A DNA stretch of 64,000 nucleotides from Siphonodentalium dalli. Lineage: Eukaryota > Mollusca > Scaphopoda > Gadilida > Siphonodentaliidae. The position numbers and the translations under genes are program-made. Below, piece after piece: positions 22,766 through 33,515 of this stretch. The stretch spans positions 42,357,835 to 42,421,834 of the forward strand of contig CP136066.1 in NCBI GenBank assembly GCA_032622095.1. Direction: 5' to 3'. Position 1 is the first letter of the stretch; each line of letters begins with the position of its first letter. The notes under the pieces were generated by a model. The model saw only the letters and a program-made list of their open reading frames with translations, did no database searches and was not told where the DNA came from.

Positions 22766-24512
22766 AAGTTCTTGAAATGAATGGTATTGATTGACCAATA
22801 TTTTTCAACTTTCTTGGGAAATTAAATAGTGACTTAACAAAACTGTTGCCAAATGAAAATATTTTTTGGCAAATGTGAATTATTTTTGCCATTGGCAAAT
22901 TTGGCAAGTGGCAACACAAACACTGTGGAAGGATCAATTCATACTGGCATCTTTGGCATTCAGTGTAAAAACTTGAAGAATGTATCTCTTTATTGCAAAA
23001 GTTCACACAAACATGCACTTATAATCTCTTTGAATGCAGTTTGTTATTTGTGACCCGCCATATCAAATCAAGTCGTAAGTCGGGATTTTTTTACCCTGTG
23101 CCAATGCATTCTCTTATATATGCGAGTCGACCATAGGTCGCCTCGCATATATAAGAGAATGCATTGGCCTAACAATATTTTACAATTTTAATAATTTTTT
23201 CTTGTATTCTTTAACAATTTTATAATTTCACCCATACAGAGCCCCAGACAAACATGAGCAGACGACACTCTTCTATATGCTTCTATATATGTGTGGGGCT
23301 CCCTGCAGGGTAATGGATGTTTTTTATTTTATGTCCTAAAAATTGTAAGAAACATTTATTTAAAAAAAATGATAAAAATTGTTAGGCCAATGCATTCTCT
23401 TATATATGCGAGGCGACCTATGGTCGACTCGCATATATAAGAGAATGCATTGGCACAGGGTAAAAAAATCCCGACTTACGACTGGATTTGATATGGCAGG
23501 TCACATTTCATTTGTTTGAGACTCAATAAAAATATTCATGGTTATCTTCGACATCTTGCGTGTCACTTTTGTTGCATGTCTGATGCATGTCAATACAGGG
23601 CCTGTTGAGAGTAACATATCTTCTCCATCTCGACAGCCGCTGAAGGGCATGTTAAAACATAGACGCCTATCATTACTCATTGATTATCATTACGCATGCT
23701 GCTGAAAATTCCATCTTAATTGAGCAGGTTATGGGTAAAATTGAGGGGGATATGCTCGTTAATGTACGTCATAAAGTTTCATATCAGACATAGGCGACTT
23801 AAAATCCCATGCAGTTTGGAGCTTAGTAATAGTCACTTTATCACCTTCATTATATTCCAATTGGAATACAATTTTTTCTTGAAAAGAATGGTATTGATTG
23901 ACCAATATTTTTCAACTTTCTTGAGAAATTAAATAGTGACTTAACAAAACTTTTGCCAAATGAAAATATTTTTTCCAAATGTGAATTATTTTTGCCATTG
24001 GCAAATTTGGCAAGTGGCAGCACGAATACTGTGGAAGTGTCAATTCATACTGGCATCTTTGGCATCGAGTGCAAAAAGAATGTATTTGTTTATTGCAAAA
24101 GTTCACACAAACATGCACTTTATAATCTCTTTGAATGCAGTTTGTTATTTCATTTGTTTGAAACTCAATAAAAATATTCGTGGTTATCTTCAACATCTTG
24201 CGTGTCACTTTTGTTGCATGTCTGATGCATGTCAATACAGGGCCTGTTGAGAGTAACATATCTTCTCCATCTCGACAGCCGCTGAAGGGCATGTTAAAAC
24301 ATAGACGCCTTTCATTACTCATTGATTATCATTACGCATGCTGCTGAAAATTCCATCTTAATTGAGCAGGTTATGGGTAAAATTGAGGGGGATATGCTTG
24401 TTAATGTACGTCATAAAGTTTCATATCAGACATAAGTGACTTAAAATCCCATGGCAGTTTGGAGCTTAGTAATTATTACTTTATCACCTTCATTATATTC
24501 CAATTGGAATAA
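22766..24512. repeat. Tandem duplication of a ~640-bp unit
   Basis: Copy 1 (22766-23868) and copy 2 (about 23877-24512) share sequence throughout, e.g. TATTGATTGACCAATATTTT, CTGGCATCTTTGGCAT and CAGGGCCTGTTGAGAGTAAC. Copy 1 carries the family D insertion 23046-23508; copy 2 keeps the empty site. Confidence 0.92.
23046..23508. mobile_element. Family D MITE with proven 4-bp target duplication
   Basis: Element 23050-23504, GTGACCCGCC...GGCAGGTCAC, flanked by ATTT on both sides. The sister copy at 24141-24155 reads GTTATTTCATTTG with a single ATTT. Two hairpin cassettes flank the AGCCCCAGACA/GTGGGGCT centre. Confidence 0.93.
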
Positions 24513-24568
24513 TCTTTTTTTTTATTTGCTGAGATTTTTATTCGTTTTAGGATTGTTCAGATAATAAG

Positions 24569-24838
24569 TTCAGCAACAAGCCTCGAAATAGTGTGTCTGT
24601 CATTTGCAGAATGAGGTCCCCAGAGGGTGAATTTAGTGATGCTACCCCGCATAGTGGGCTAGCATCACCAAATTCACCCTCTGGGAACCTCATTCTGCTA
24701 AGGTGTAAGCAGAATGAGGTCCCCGGAGGGTGAATTTGGTGATTCTAGCCCGCTATGCGGGGTAGCACCACTAAATTCACCCTCTGGGGACCTCATTCTT
24801 CAAATGACAGACACACTATTTCAAGGCTTGTTCAGTAA
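24569..24838. mobile_element. Family F MITE with 8-bp duplication
   Basis: CAAGCCTCGAAATAG...CTATTTCAAGGCTTG (24577-24830), flanked by TTCAGCAA and TTCAGTAA. Short form with the two hairpins adjacent. Confidence 0.88.
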
Positions 24839-24849
24839 ACCGCTTTAGG

Positions 24850-25248
24850 CTGAAGAACAAGCCTGCAAATAGCATGTCTGTCATTTGCAGAATGAGGTCC
24901 CCAGAGGATGAATTTAATGAATCTATCTCACACAGTGGGCTAGCATAACCAAATTCACCCTCTTGGGACCTCATTCTGCTTAGGCATCATCTTCTGGGAA
25001 GTATCTATTGTATCAAATTAACATTGTTTTTAGTTACGTTTTCCCATCTGGGAAGTTTCTATATCCCCTAATTTGCAGAAGGTAAAATCCATAATTGAGG
25101 TGCCCAATGGGTGATCATCACTAACTTCAACTGGGGAACTTCAATCTGATCCTAGATCTACCATAGCAGTTGAGGGCCTAAGCAAAATGAGGTCCCCAGA
25201 GGGTGAATTTAGTGATGCTAGCCCGCTATTTGCAGGCTTGTTGAAGAA
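24850..25248. mobile_element. Family F MITE with 8-bp duplication
   Basis: CAAGCCTGCAAATAG...CTATTTGCAGGCTTG (24858-25240), flanked by CTGAAGAA and TTGAAGAA. The right hairpin is deleted to its first half. Confidence 0.85.
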
Positions 25249-25251
25249 CTC

Positions 25252-25503
25252 TTAACCCTTCCATTACTGCAGCTGCCTGAAATTCTGAGAAAACCCTGTG
25301 TCATGCAATGGATTCTCTTATATATGCGAGGCTCCTATAGGGAGCTCAATCACGCATATATATATATATATACATGTATAAGAGAATATATTGTCCTCAC
25401 AATATTTACCTTAATTGACCATTTCCCTATGGGAGACTCGCATATATAACAGAATGCACTGGCACAGGATGTTTAATGCTGCACCAGTTCATGAAAGGGT
25501 TAA
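25252..25503. mobile_element. Family C MITE
   Basis: TTAA-CCCTTCCATTACTGC...TTCATGAAAGGG-TTAA. Both hairpins are degenerate; one has an expanded (AT)n stretch at about 25358-25372. Confidence 0.82.
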
Positions 25504-25571
25504 AATGAATGAGAATCAAGTAATTTCCCATAACTTAACTCAGGTATCTTTAATATTCCATTTTTTCGTGG

Positions 25572-25757
25572 TACAGTAATGCCCTAATTAATCGACTCCC
25601 TAACCACAGCAGAATTATGGGTAACTTTTCAGGATTTAGTCGGAAATATGGCTTGTAATAACGCACGGCATCACAAGCCATATTTCCGACTAAATCATGA
25701 AAAGTTACCCATAATTCTGCTGTGGTTAGGGAGTCGATTAATTAGGGCATTACTGTA
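25572..25757. mobile_element. Family E palindromic MITE, short centre
   Basis: TA-CAGTAATGCCCTAATTAA...TTAATTAGGGCATTACTG-TA. Both arms share CTAATTAATCGACTCCCTAAC. The centre is replaced by AATAACGCACGGCATC; an ACGCACGG-containing phrase also occurs inverted at about 27027. Confidence 0.9.
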
Positions 25758-26360
25758 CCTTTGCATGGGTGGGTTAATCGTCTCTTGATGTACAAAAACA
25801 GCCTCTCCGCTCAATTGAATACATTTCTGTTGTGGAGTAGATGCTAAACTCCAATTTACTGGTTTTGCTTATGCAATTCTACAGCTGTTATGCATGCAGT
25901 TGTTTTGACAATTTTAGTGTAGCTAGATCAGATGTTGGCTGAATAATGAAACATCTGGTGTCCGGCAAGTTGCGGGGTTAATATACATCTGGTGTCCGGC
26001 GAGTTGCAGGGTTAATATACATGTATTTGGTTGGGGCAAATATCTAGCTTTTAATTGTTAGACACCAAAACCAGTACCAGCTTATATGTATTATATTCTT
26101 CGAGATATTGGCCGTCACATGCAATTACAAATTTTGTCCCACAGTTTGTCACTTTGTCCTGCATCCAGTCCCATCCCACAGTTTGTCATGTCCCCATTTT
26201 AGGACTCACATTTGCTGTTTTAGACTAGTGTGCAAATAATACTGTGGAAATCAGCGAGCTTCAAACACATTGACTTTAAAAGGAATTAAAGCTCATAGAA
26301 ACCACACCGGAGCAGCTTCATTATGCTCTTGTTTTTTACTAAAAGCATAAAGTGATTCAA
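25758..26360. other. Intron sequence with a 37-bp tandem pair
   Basis: ACATCTGGTGTCCGGC then AAGTTGCGGGGTTAATAT is present twice (about 25950-26025). CCCATCCCACAGTTTGTCA also recurs at 27500. No gene recognised. Confidence 0.55.
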
Positions 26361-26875
26361 GTCTGGAAATAAAACTGTGTCTGATATTTGCAGAATGAGG
26401 TCCCCAGAGGGTAAATTTCGTGATGCTATCCATCACTAAATTCACCCTCTGGGGAACTCATTCTGCAAATGACAGACACACTATTTGCAGGCTTGCTTAT
26501 GGTTGAGAAATAACACATTGTTATGGGCTATTGTCACCAAATTCACCCTCGGGGGAAACCTCATTCTGCTTTGGGCCTCAACTGCTATAGGAGACCCAGG
26601 ATCAGATTGAAGTTCCCAGATGAATTTTGCGAATGTGATGTTCACTCATTAGTCACCTTGAATATGCATTTTATCTTCTGCAAATTAAGGTATATAGAAA
26701 CTGAACAGAAGGGAAAAAAGTAACAAAAAACAATGTTAAATTGAGACTATAGATACTTCCCAGAAGATGAGATCTAAGCAGAATGAGGTCCCCAGAGGGT
26801 GAATTTTGTGATGCTACCCCGCACCACTAAATTCATCCTCTGGGGACCTCATTCTGCAAATTTCATGCACATTAA
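26361..26875. mobile_element. Family F composite
   Basis: A short F copy (about 26365-26492) followed by a second, larger one (26525-26875), both with GAATGAGGTCCCCAGAGGG hairpins; ends degenerate. Confidence 0.72.
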
Positions 26876-27075
26876 CTATATCCAGACATGCAGTGATTCA
26901 GCATTTTTTTTTTCTTCAAAGGAAATAAAAATGCCCTTCAAAATGGTTGAACATTGCTATTAAATTTTCCAATTGGATAACATTTTGCGAAAATAAAAAA
27001 AATTAAAAATTTATCCCCTGTGATGCCGTGCGTTATTACTTTATTACTTGTCGCATAATCTGTATCGGTATGTTT

Positions 27076-27425
27076 TTAACCCTTTCATGAAAGGAGCTGC
27101 ATTGTTAAAGAATATAAGAAAAAATGAAAACAAATGATAAAAAATTGTTAAAGAATGTAAGAAAAAATGAAAATAATTTTTTTTTAAAGAATGTAATAAA
27201 TAATGATTAAAAATGATAAAAATTTTTTAAAGGATGTTAGAAAAAAATGATAACAAATTGTTAAAGAATGTAAGAAAAAATGATCTAAAATGATAAAATT
27301 GTTAAAGAATGTAAGAAATATTGATAAAAATTTGTTAGGGCAATGCATTCTCTTATATATAAGAGAATGCATTGGCACATGGTCTTAAATGTTGCACCAG
27401 CACAGCTCCCGTCATGAAAGGGTTA
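27076..27425. mobile_element. Family C derivative with spacer array and collapsed hairpin
   Basis: TTAA-CCCTTTCATGAAAGG...CCCGTCATGAAAGGG-TTA. Most of it is a tandem array of TTGTTAAAGAATGTAAGAAA. One hairpin remains but has lost its centre: the arms meet at CTTATATATAAG (about 27343-27378). Confidence 0.8.
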
Positions 27426-27721
27426 GGTGCAGGACCCTCTCTGATATATAAGCACGTGGGTTGCGAATTTTGACTGTATCTACATGTATGTGATTCTGTC
27501 CAACATCCCATCCCATCCTGCAGTTTGTCATGTCCCCGTTTTATAGATTAATGCATTTAGACTCTACTCTCCTCATTCTATCTGTTATTGTGTTTACAGA
27601 GCTTGAATCCCTTTGGGAAATTGTGGCAAATATTTTAAGTGCTGAATAATTATTTGAGTAATAGTTACATATATATTGCATGTTCACTGAAACACACACA
27701 CATATTTCATTGATTGTTTAC

Positions 27722-28472
27722 TTGACCCTTTCATGACGCGAGCTGCGCTGATGCAGCATTACAGATCCTGTGCCAGTGCATGCTCTTATATATGCGAGTC
27801 TCCCATAGGGAGCCTCGCAGATATAAGAGAATGCACTGTCTTACAAGGTCAAGGTAAATATTTTTAGGCCAATGCATTATCTTATAATTATATACGAGGC
27901 TGTTTATCAGGGGTCGATTTAACTTTGTATAGCATTTAGCAGCTCTGGGTAGATTTTGTATAGCCTTCCCTACCAATACATTTTTTTTTCATTGTAAATT
28001 GGTTTGCAAAAATTGGAAAATTGCGAATCCAGTTAAATCGAGCCCTGCTCCCTATGGGGAAAGCCAGTACATTCACTTACATAATAATTATACGAGTCTC
28101 CGATATATATAAGAGAATAAGAGAATGCACTGGCTTACAAGTTCAAGGTAAATATTGTTAGGCCAATGTATTCTCTTATATATGAGTCTCCCATAGGGAG
28201 CCTCGCATATACATATATAAGAGAATGCACTGGCTTACAAGTTCAAGGTAAATATTGTTAGGCCAATGTATTCTCTTATATATGAGTCTCCCATAGGGAG
28301 CCTCGCATATACATATATAAGAGAATGCACTGGCTTACAAGTTCAAGGTAAATATTGTCAGGCCCATGCATTCTCTTATACATGTATATGCTAGGCTTCC
28401 TATGTATATAGGTGAATGCATTGGCACAGGGTTTTTGCAAAATTTCAGGAAGCTCCCGTCATGGAAGTGTTA
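27722..28472. mobile_element. Family C MITE with internal 100-bp tandem amplification
   Basis: Left end GACCCTTTCATGACGCGAGC, right end GGAAGCTCCCGTCATGGAAG. Units with TGGCTTACAAGTTCAAGG, AATATTGTTAGGCC and one hairpin start at 28131, 28231 and 28331, exactly 100 bp apart. A foreign ~140-bp piece at about 27905-28045 interrupts it. Confidence 0.8.
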
Positions 28473-28854
28473 TCCTCAATTTCATGGGTTTGAAGACTAT
28501 GGATGCTTCCAATACACACTCGATACTATTTACGTGATAACAATTGAGTTAGTGACTAGCTTTAAACCACAGCCAATTTCCTGGTTTAGGTAAAATGACC
28601 TACACAATTATGATTGGGTGCGTCATTCTGAAATCGAGCAGATCAAAACATGCGAAATTCTCAGAAGCTAAGATCAACAAATTAGTAAGGACACTTTACA
28701 TGAGTTTTTATATCCCCGCAACTTCATGTCTGTCCATCTGTGCACTTAACTTTGTCCCATCTTGTTTCATACATTTTTTTTAACTTGGAACAGATATTTA
28801 CCACCATGGGAACCTGTGCATCTGTTTTTTTTATTGGAGTTAATCCCCATTTTT
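28473..28854. other. Intron sequence, nothing recognised
   Basis: No gene or known element seen. Confidence 0.5.
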
Positions 28855-29310
28855 ATATGCCCATTTTGAAAAAACGGAACGTATTATGTCTGGGATTATG
28901 GTCTGGGTGCGTCTGTACCACGGGGCATGCGTGTGTATCTCCATCCATTCGTTTTTTTTTCGTTTTCGGATGATATTATAACTTCAGTAGAAAGTATGAA
29001 CTGAATGAAATGAAATTTTGTATGTGAGTTTACTAGCCCAAAATACAGGTCAAGTTCCAATTTGGGTTCCGCCGGCCAATTTACACCACAGTTACAGCCC
29101 TTTCTGTTGGAATTTGCGCTCAATTTTCCTTTCCGGATGATAACTTTTGTAAGTCTGGACTGAATGGAATGAAATTTGGTATGGTTTACTAGACCAAAAT
29201 ACAGGTCAAGTATGAATTTGAGTTCTGCTTGCCAATTTTAACTTTGTTATGACCCTATGTTGAAATTACCATTGGTGTATTTTGCCACGCCTTAGCGATG
29301 CTTTTGTTGC
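28855..29310. mobile_element. Family G tandem-core repeat
   Basis: Starts TGCCCATTTTGAAAAAACGG, with two ~175-bp units carrying CGGATGATA, GAATGAAATGAAATTT, GTTTACTAG and CAAAATACAGGTCAAG. Ends ATTTTGCCACGCCTTAGCG. Confidence 0.78.
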
Positions 29311-29324
29311 GACTTGTCATAGGC

Positions 29325-29413
29325 TTAATATTGTATCTTTTCAGCACTAAACCACGCCTTCCTGGTGTGTTATGGAAATCTTGTAACATGGTTTATGTTG
29401 GTTTATCTTGTCA
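29325..29413 (+). pseudogene. Relic duplicate of the next CFAP61 exon start
   Basis: ATTGTATCTTTTCAG-CACTAAACCACGCC matches the true boundary GTTGTACCTTTTCAG-CACTAAACGACGCC (29758-29787). It continues imperfectly (CTTGTAA versus CTTGTAATTG). It is open for ~25 codons until the family A insertion at 29414. Probably a decayed tandem duplicate of the exon. Confidence 0.7.
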
Positions 29414-29738
29414 TTAACCCTTTACCCAACAGAAGGGCCCTGTGCCAATGCATTCTCTTATATATGCGAGTCGACCATTGGTCGCCTAGCATATATAAGA
29501 GAATGCATTTTTTTAGGCCAATGCATTCTCGTATATATGCGAGGCGACCTATGGTCGACTCACATATATAAGAGAATGCATTGGCACAGGGCATAACTGT
29601 AACTATCACAATGTGGTCAAGGAGCCGGTTCCAATGATATCCATATTTGTATGGTTCTATTGAGACAGACCGAAGATATTTTAGGCTGTTGAAGCTTTAT
29701 TTGGCCGGTTTTGGCCGGTTTGTTGGGTAAAGGGTTAA
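29414..29738 (-). mobile_element. Family A MITE, deleted spacer
   Basis: TTAA at both ends. The two hairpins are nearly adjacent because the inter-hairpin spacer is lost (…GAATGCATTTTTTTAGGCC…). It lies only 34 bp upstream of a CFAP61 exon. Confidence 0.92.
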
Positions 29739-29772
29739 TAAATGTTCATGGGTTAATGTTGTACCTTTTCAG

Positions 29773-29942
29773 CACTAAACGACGCCTGCTTAGTATATGA
29801 TGGCAAACTTGTAATTGATGCAGCGTTCCATACTAATGACGTCTCGATCCGAGCAGCTGGTTCCCTGACTAAATTCCAGAGGAAATATCATGCGGAAGAC
29901 TGGTCACATGCCCTGTTTAATTCCACCGAAGTCGGCATCGCA
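29773..29942 (+). CDS. CFAP61: CFAP61 exon after a 24-kb intron
   Basis: 170-bp exon: two bases completing the split codon from 5384, then LNDACLVYDGKLVIDAAFHT, NDVSIRAAGSLTKFQRKYHA and EDWSHALFNSTEVGIA, a highly conserved CFAP61 block. Acceptor GTACCTTTTCAG ends at 29772; donor GTGAGT starts at 29943. It ends on a complete codon. The preceding intron (5385-29772) is filled with nested transposons. A degenerate copy of the acceptor and first ~45 exon bases lies at 29325-29390. I could not find the following exon(s), which should encode the last ~150 residues. Confidence 0.88.
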
Positions 29943-30014
29943 GTGAGTATAAGCTTCATGCATGAGTGATGTGAAACATTTATTATCCACATTTATATTT
30001 AATCTGATATATTC

Positions 30015-30183
30015 TACAGTAATGTCCTAAATAATCAACCCTAAACCTCAGCAGAATTTATGGGAAATTTTTTCAGGATTTAGTCGGAAATATGGCTTGC
30101 ATGCCATATTTCCGACTAAATCCTGAAAAATTTCCCATAATTCTGCTGTGGTTAAAGGGTCATATACTTTGGGCATTACTGTA
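30015..30183. mobile_element. Family E palindromic MITE
   Basis: TA-CAGTAATGTCCT...GGGCATTACTG-TA. Both arms share GGGAAATTTTT (consensus GGGTAACTTTT) and an ACCCT-type variant; the centre is GCTTGCATGC. Confidence 0.88.
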
Positions 30184-30640
30184 TCTTGGTATGGTAATCT
30201 GGAGATTAGATAATCCGATTAGCATCCTGTCTAATGTCACAAAAAACTTGCTATGTATACTATACCAGGGTTTCTGCTACAGGGGCAGCGGGTCCCCTTT
30301 ACGGTCCCTTTCACCTCACCCAAAGTTCCCCTCCGACAAATTCTGATTATTCTCCTACCCAATCCACAGATTAAGGCCTATAAACATGTATATCTGCCAG
30401 TAAATAAAAAAACCAATTTGGAGTAATAAATGATCATTTTATTTGCCTGCTAACGCTGATCTGGAAAAGAATACTTTATGGGGCTACACACATTGACAAT
30501 TATTTTTGCCTTATTTTGAACGATATCCAAGCAGACATCGTTAAATTCATTTGGTTACCTTGCAATTACGTTCTCAACTGAATATGATTTCTTGTCTTTA
30601 TCGACATGTACTTATATTACCGTTGATATTCAGAACTTGG

Positions 30641-30893
30641 CTTAACACTTTGAGTGCCAGGGGCCGATCTCATCGGCCCTAAATCTACAAAATAAGTCTG
30701 TTAAAGAATATAAGAATAAATTATTAAAATTGTAAATAATTGTAAAAAAAAAAAAAAAAAAAAACAATTGTTAGGCCAATGCATTCTCTTATATATGCGA
30801 GGCGACCTATGGTCGACTCGCATATATAAGAGAATGCATTGGCACAGGGTATATGGGTTGATACAAAAATCGACCTGGCACTCAAAGGGTTAA
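30641..30893. mobile_element. Family B MITE
   Basis: TTAA-CACTTTGAGTGCCAGG...CCTGGCACTCAAAGGG-TTAA with one hairpin (about 30775-30842) and a 20-base A-run in the spacer. It interrupts a weak remnant that starts CAGGGTTTCTGC (about 30268). Confidence 0.9.
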
Positions 30894-31028
30894 ATTATCG
30901 ACTAACTTACTAAACACTATTACATGTAGAAATTCGCAATTTGTCGATGGACTGAGATTTCCCCCAGCGGCCATAGAAGTACCATCCCCCAACCCCTCCC
31001 GGAAACCATGCATATACCTCACTATACA

Positions 31029-31245
31029 TGCAGTAATGCTCTAAATAATCGACTCCTTAACCACAGCAGAATTATTGGTAACTTTGCAGGATTTAGTCTG
31101 AAATATGGCTTGTTGCCATTCATCGCAAAGCTCTCAGTGAGAGCTTTTCGATGAATGGCAACAAGCCATATTTCCGACTAAATCCTGAAAAGTTACCCAT
31201 AATTCTGCTGTGGTTAAGGAGTCGATTATTTAGAGCATTACTGTA
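31029..31245. mobile_element. Family E palindromic MITE
   Basis: CAGTAATGCTCTAAATAATC and its complement with GCTCT in both arms (consensus GCCCT); 5' TA degraded to TG. Confidence 0.88.
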
Positions 31246-31388
31246 TATACAGACATATGTCTACACTGAGTGTGAACCTACTTCAGCAAACTAACAGTTG
31301 CCCATCATCCATAACAGAAAAATGGAAATTAGTGCCTTGGATCGAGTCATCAAAATGGTTAAAAAGAACTGTATGAAGGGACCGTCAT

Positions 31389-31459
31389 TACCCTTTCATG
31401 ACTGGAGCTTCCTGAAATTTTGCGAAAACCCTGTTCCATTGCGTTCTCTTATATATGCA
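31389..31459. mobile_element. Family C end fragment
   Basis: ACCCTTTCATGACTGGAGC, TTCCTGAAATTTTGC, then half a hairpin arm (GCGTTCTCTTATATATGC) before joining family H sequence. Confidence 0.65.
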
Positions 31460-31696
31460 TCACCCTTCTATGATCCAATTATCCAATAAGTATTATGCAA
31501 CACAAGAGCCAATTTATCAAATCATTGTTGTGAGAAAGAACAACATTATAATCAGAAAATATATATTATATGTTGAGACATATGCATACTGGTATATCAG
31601 AGAGAAGTCACTTCTCCCTGGGACAAAATTAGGGAGAAGTGTTAAAATTTAGGGAGAATATGACTCCCAAGTCGCCCTCTAGGATGGTCCCTGCTA
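31460..31696. mobile_element. Family H fragment
   Basis: CACCCTTCTATGATCC...GAGAAGTCACTTCTCCC...CTAGGATGGTCCCTG at the right end. Confidence 0.65.
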
Positions 31697-32127
31697 TGAA
31701 ATCAACGGTGTGTTTCTCTGTCAGGCTGTCATTTGCCTCTCTGAATATCACTACGAATGTGGAATCCACCGTCCCAAATTCGGAGCGAAAGTGTTAAAAA
31801 GATTACATTAGTAACAGTCATTAAATCTGCATATTATGACTGAATCTTCCATTTCGATACATTTTTCATGCCCCACGGCCAATGAATTTATATTTTTCAA
31901 TTAATTCAACAATGTTTTTCTCTGCCAGGCTGTCATTTGTCTCTCTGAATAGCACTATGAATGTGGAATCGACTATCTCGATTTTGGAGCGAATGTGTTA
32001 AATAGATTACATCAGTAACAGTCATTAAATCTTCATACTGTAATTGAATCTCCATTTTCAATACATTCTTGCTGCCCATGATTCATGATGTTCATGAAGA
32101 ATGGCCAATATATTTATATTTTTCTGT

Positions 32128-32705
32128 GAAACGGACCAGCTTAGAACTTTCAAATCTAGAGAGGTCACTGGATTTATATCAGAGAGAAGTAACAATGGCT
32201 GAAGTTCAATTTACAACCTAACATCACCCTTCTATGATCCAATAAGTATTTAATACAACACAAGAATCAATTTATAGAACTATATAATTATAGTGATTAA
32301 TTAACCCTTTGAGTGCCAGGGGCCGATCTCATCGGCCCTAAACCTACAAAATAAGTCTGTTAAAGAATATAAGAATAAATTATTAAAATTGTAAAAAATT
32401 GTAAAAAAAAAAAAAACATTGTTAGGCCAATGCATTCTCTTATATATGCGAGGCGACCTATGGTCGACTCGCATATATAAGAGAATGCATTGGCACAGGG
32501 TAAATGGGTTGATACAAAAATCGACCTGGCACTCAAAGGGTTAAGAACACCATTATAATTAGTAATATACTTTAAATATGCTGTTGGGACAATTATGCAT
32601 ACTGGTATGAGAGAGAAGTCACTTCTCCCTGGGGCCAAATTAGGGAGAAGTGTTACATTTTAGGGAGAAGATGTCTCCCAAGTCGCTCTCTAGGCTAGTC
32701 CCGGC
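32128..32705. mobile_element. Family H element with family B inside
   Basis: Left GGACCAGCTTAGAAC, right CTAGGCTAGTCCCGG, internal GAGAAGTCACTTCTCCCTGG. The family B MITE 32301-32544 sits at a TTAA in it. Confidence 0.72.
32301..32544. mobile_element. Family B MITE
   Basis: TTAA-CCCTTTGAGTGCCAGG...CCTGGCACTCAAAGGG-TTAA, one hairpin (about 32424-32492). Confidence 0.92.
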
Positions 32706-33049
32706 TATGTAATCAACAGTGTGTTACTCTTCCAGGCTGTCATTTGTCTCTCTGAATAGCACTACGAATGTGGAATCCACTATCTCAATTTTTGAGCGAA
32801 AGTGTTAAAAAGATTGCATTAGTAACAGTCATTAAATCTGCATATTATGGCTGAATCTCCCATTTCGATACATTCTTCACGCCTCACGGCGAATGAATTG
32901 ATAGCTTTCCATGAAACATCCATTGTAATAATGCAACACAATCTAGCCTTCTATTGTTATATCTCGAGATAAAAAGATGAAAGAAAATAGTTAATTGATA
33001 AACATGGACCCAGGCATAATTCATTGGTAATCTCCTGTTTGTCATTCAT

Positions 33050-33515
33050 TTAACCCTTTACCCAACAAAACGCCCAGAAAAATAGCCCAAATGAAGCTGC
33101 AACAGCCTAAATTATCTTGGGTCTGTCTCAATAGAACCATACAAATATGGATATCATTGGAACCGGCTCATTGACCACATTGTGATAGTTAGTTATGCCC
33201 TGTGCCAATGCATTCTCTTATTTATGCGAGTCGACCATAGGTCGCCTCGCATATATAAGAGAATGCATTGGCCTAAAAAAATAAAAAAATTTAACACTAT
33301 TACCATTTTTTTCTTACATTCTTTAACAATTTTATAATTTTTTCTTACATTTTTTAACTTTTTTATAATATTTTTCTACATTCTTTGACAATTTTATCAT
33401 TTTTAATATGTGTTAAGCCAATGCATTCTCTTATATATGCGAGGCGACCTATGGTCGACTCACATATATAAAAGAATGCAATGGCACAGGGCCATTTTGT
33501 TGGGTAAAGGGTTAA
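33050..33515 (+). mobile_element. Family A MITE, expanded spacer
   Basis: TTAA-CCCTTTACCCAACA...TGTTGGGTAAAGGG-TTAA with two hairpins and spacer repeats. Followed without gap by a family C end that uses the same TTAA. Confidence 0.9.

Larger units (their letters stand above)
31700..32915. repeat. Three copies of a ~200-bp segment with family H between
   Basis: Copies at about 31703-31905, 31906-32125 and 32716-32915, each with CAGGCTGTCATTTG, CCTCTCTGAATA, GAATGTGGAATC and AGTAACAGTCATTAAATCT. A family H element (32128-32705) separates copies 2 and 3. Confidence 0.85.
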
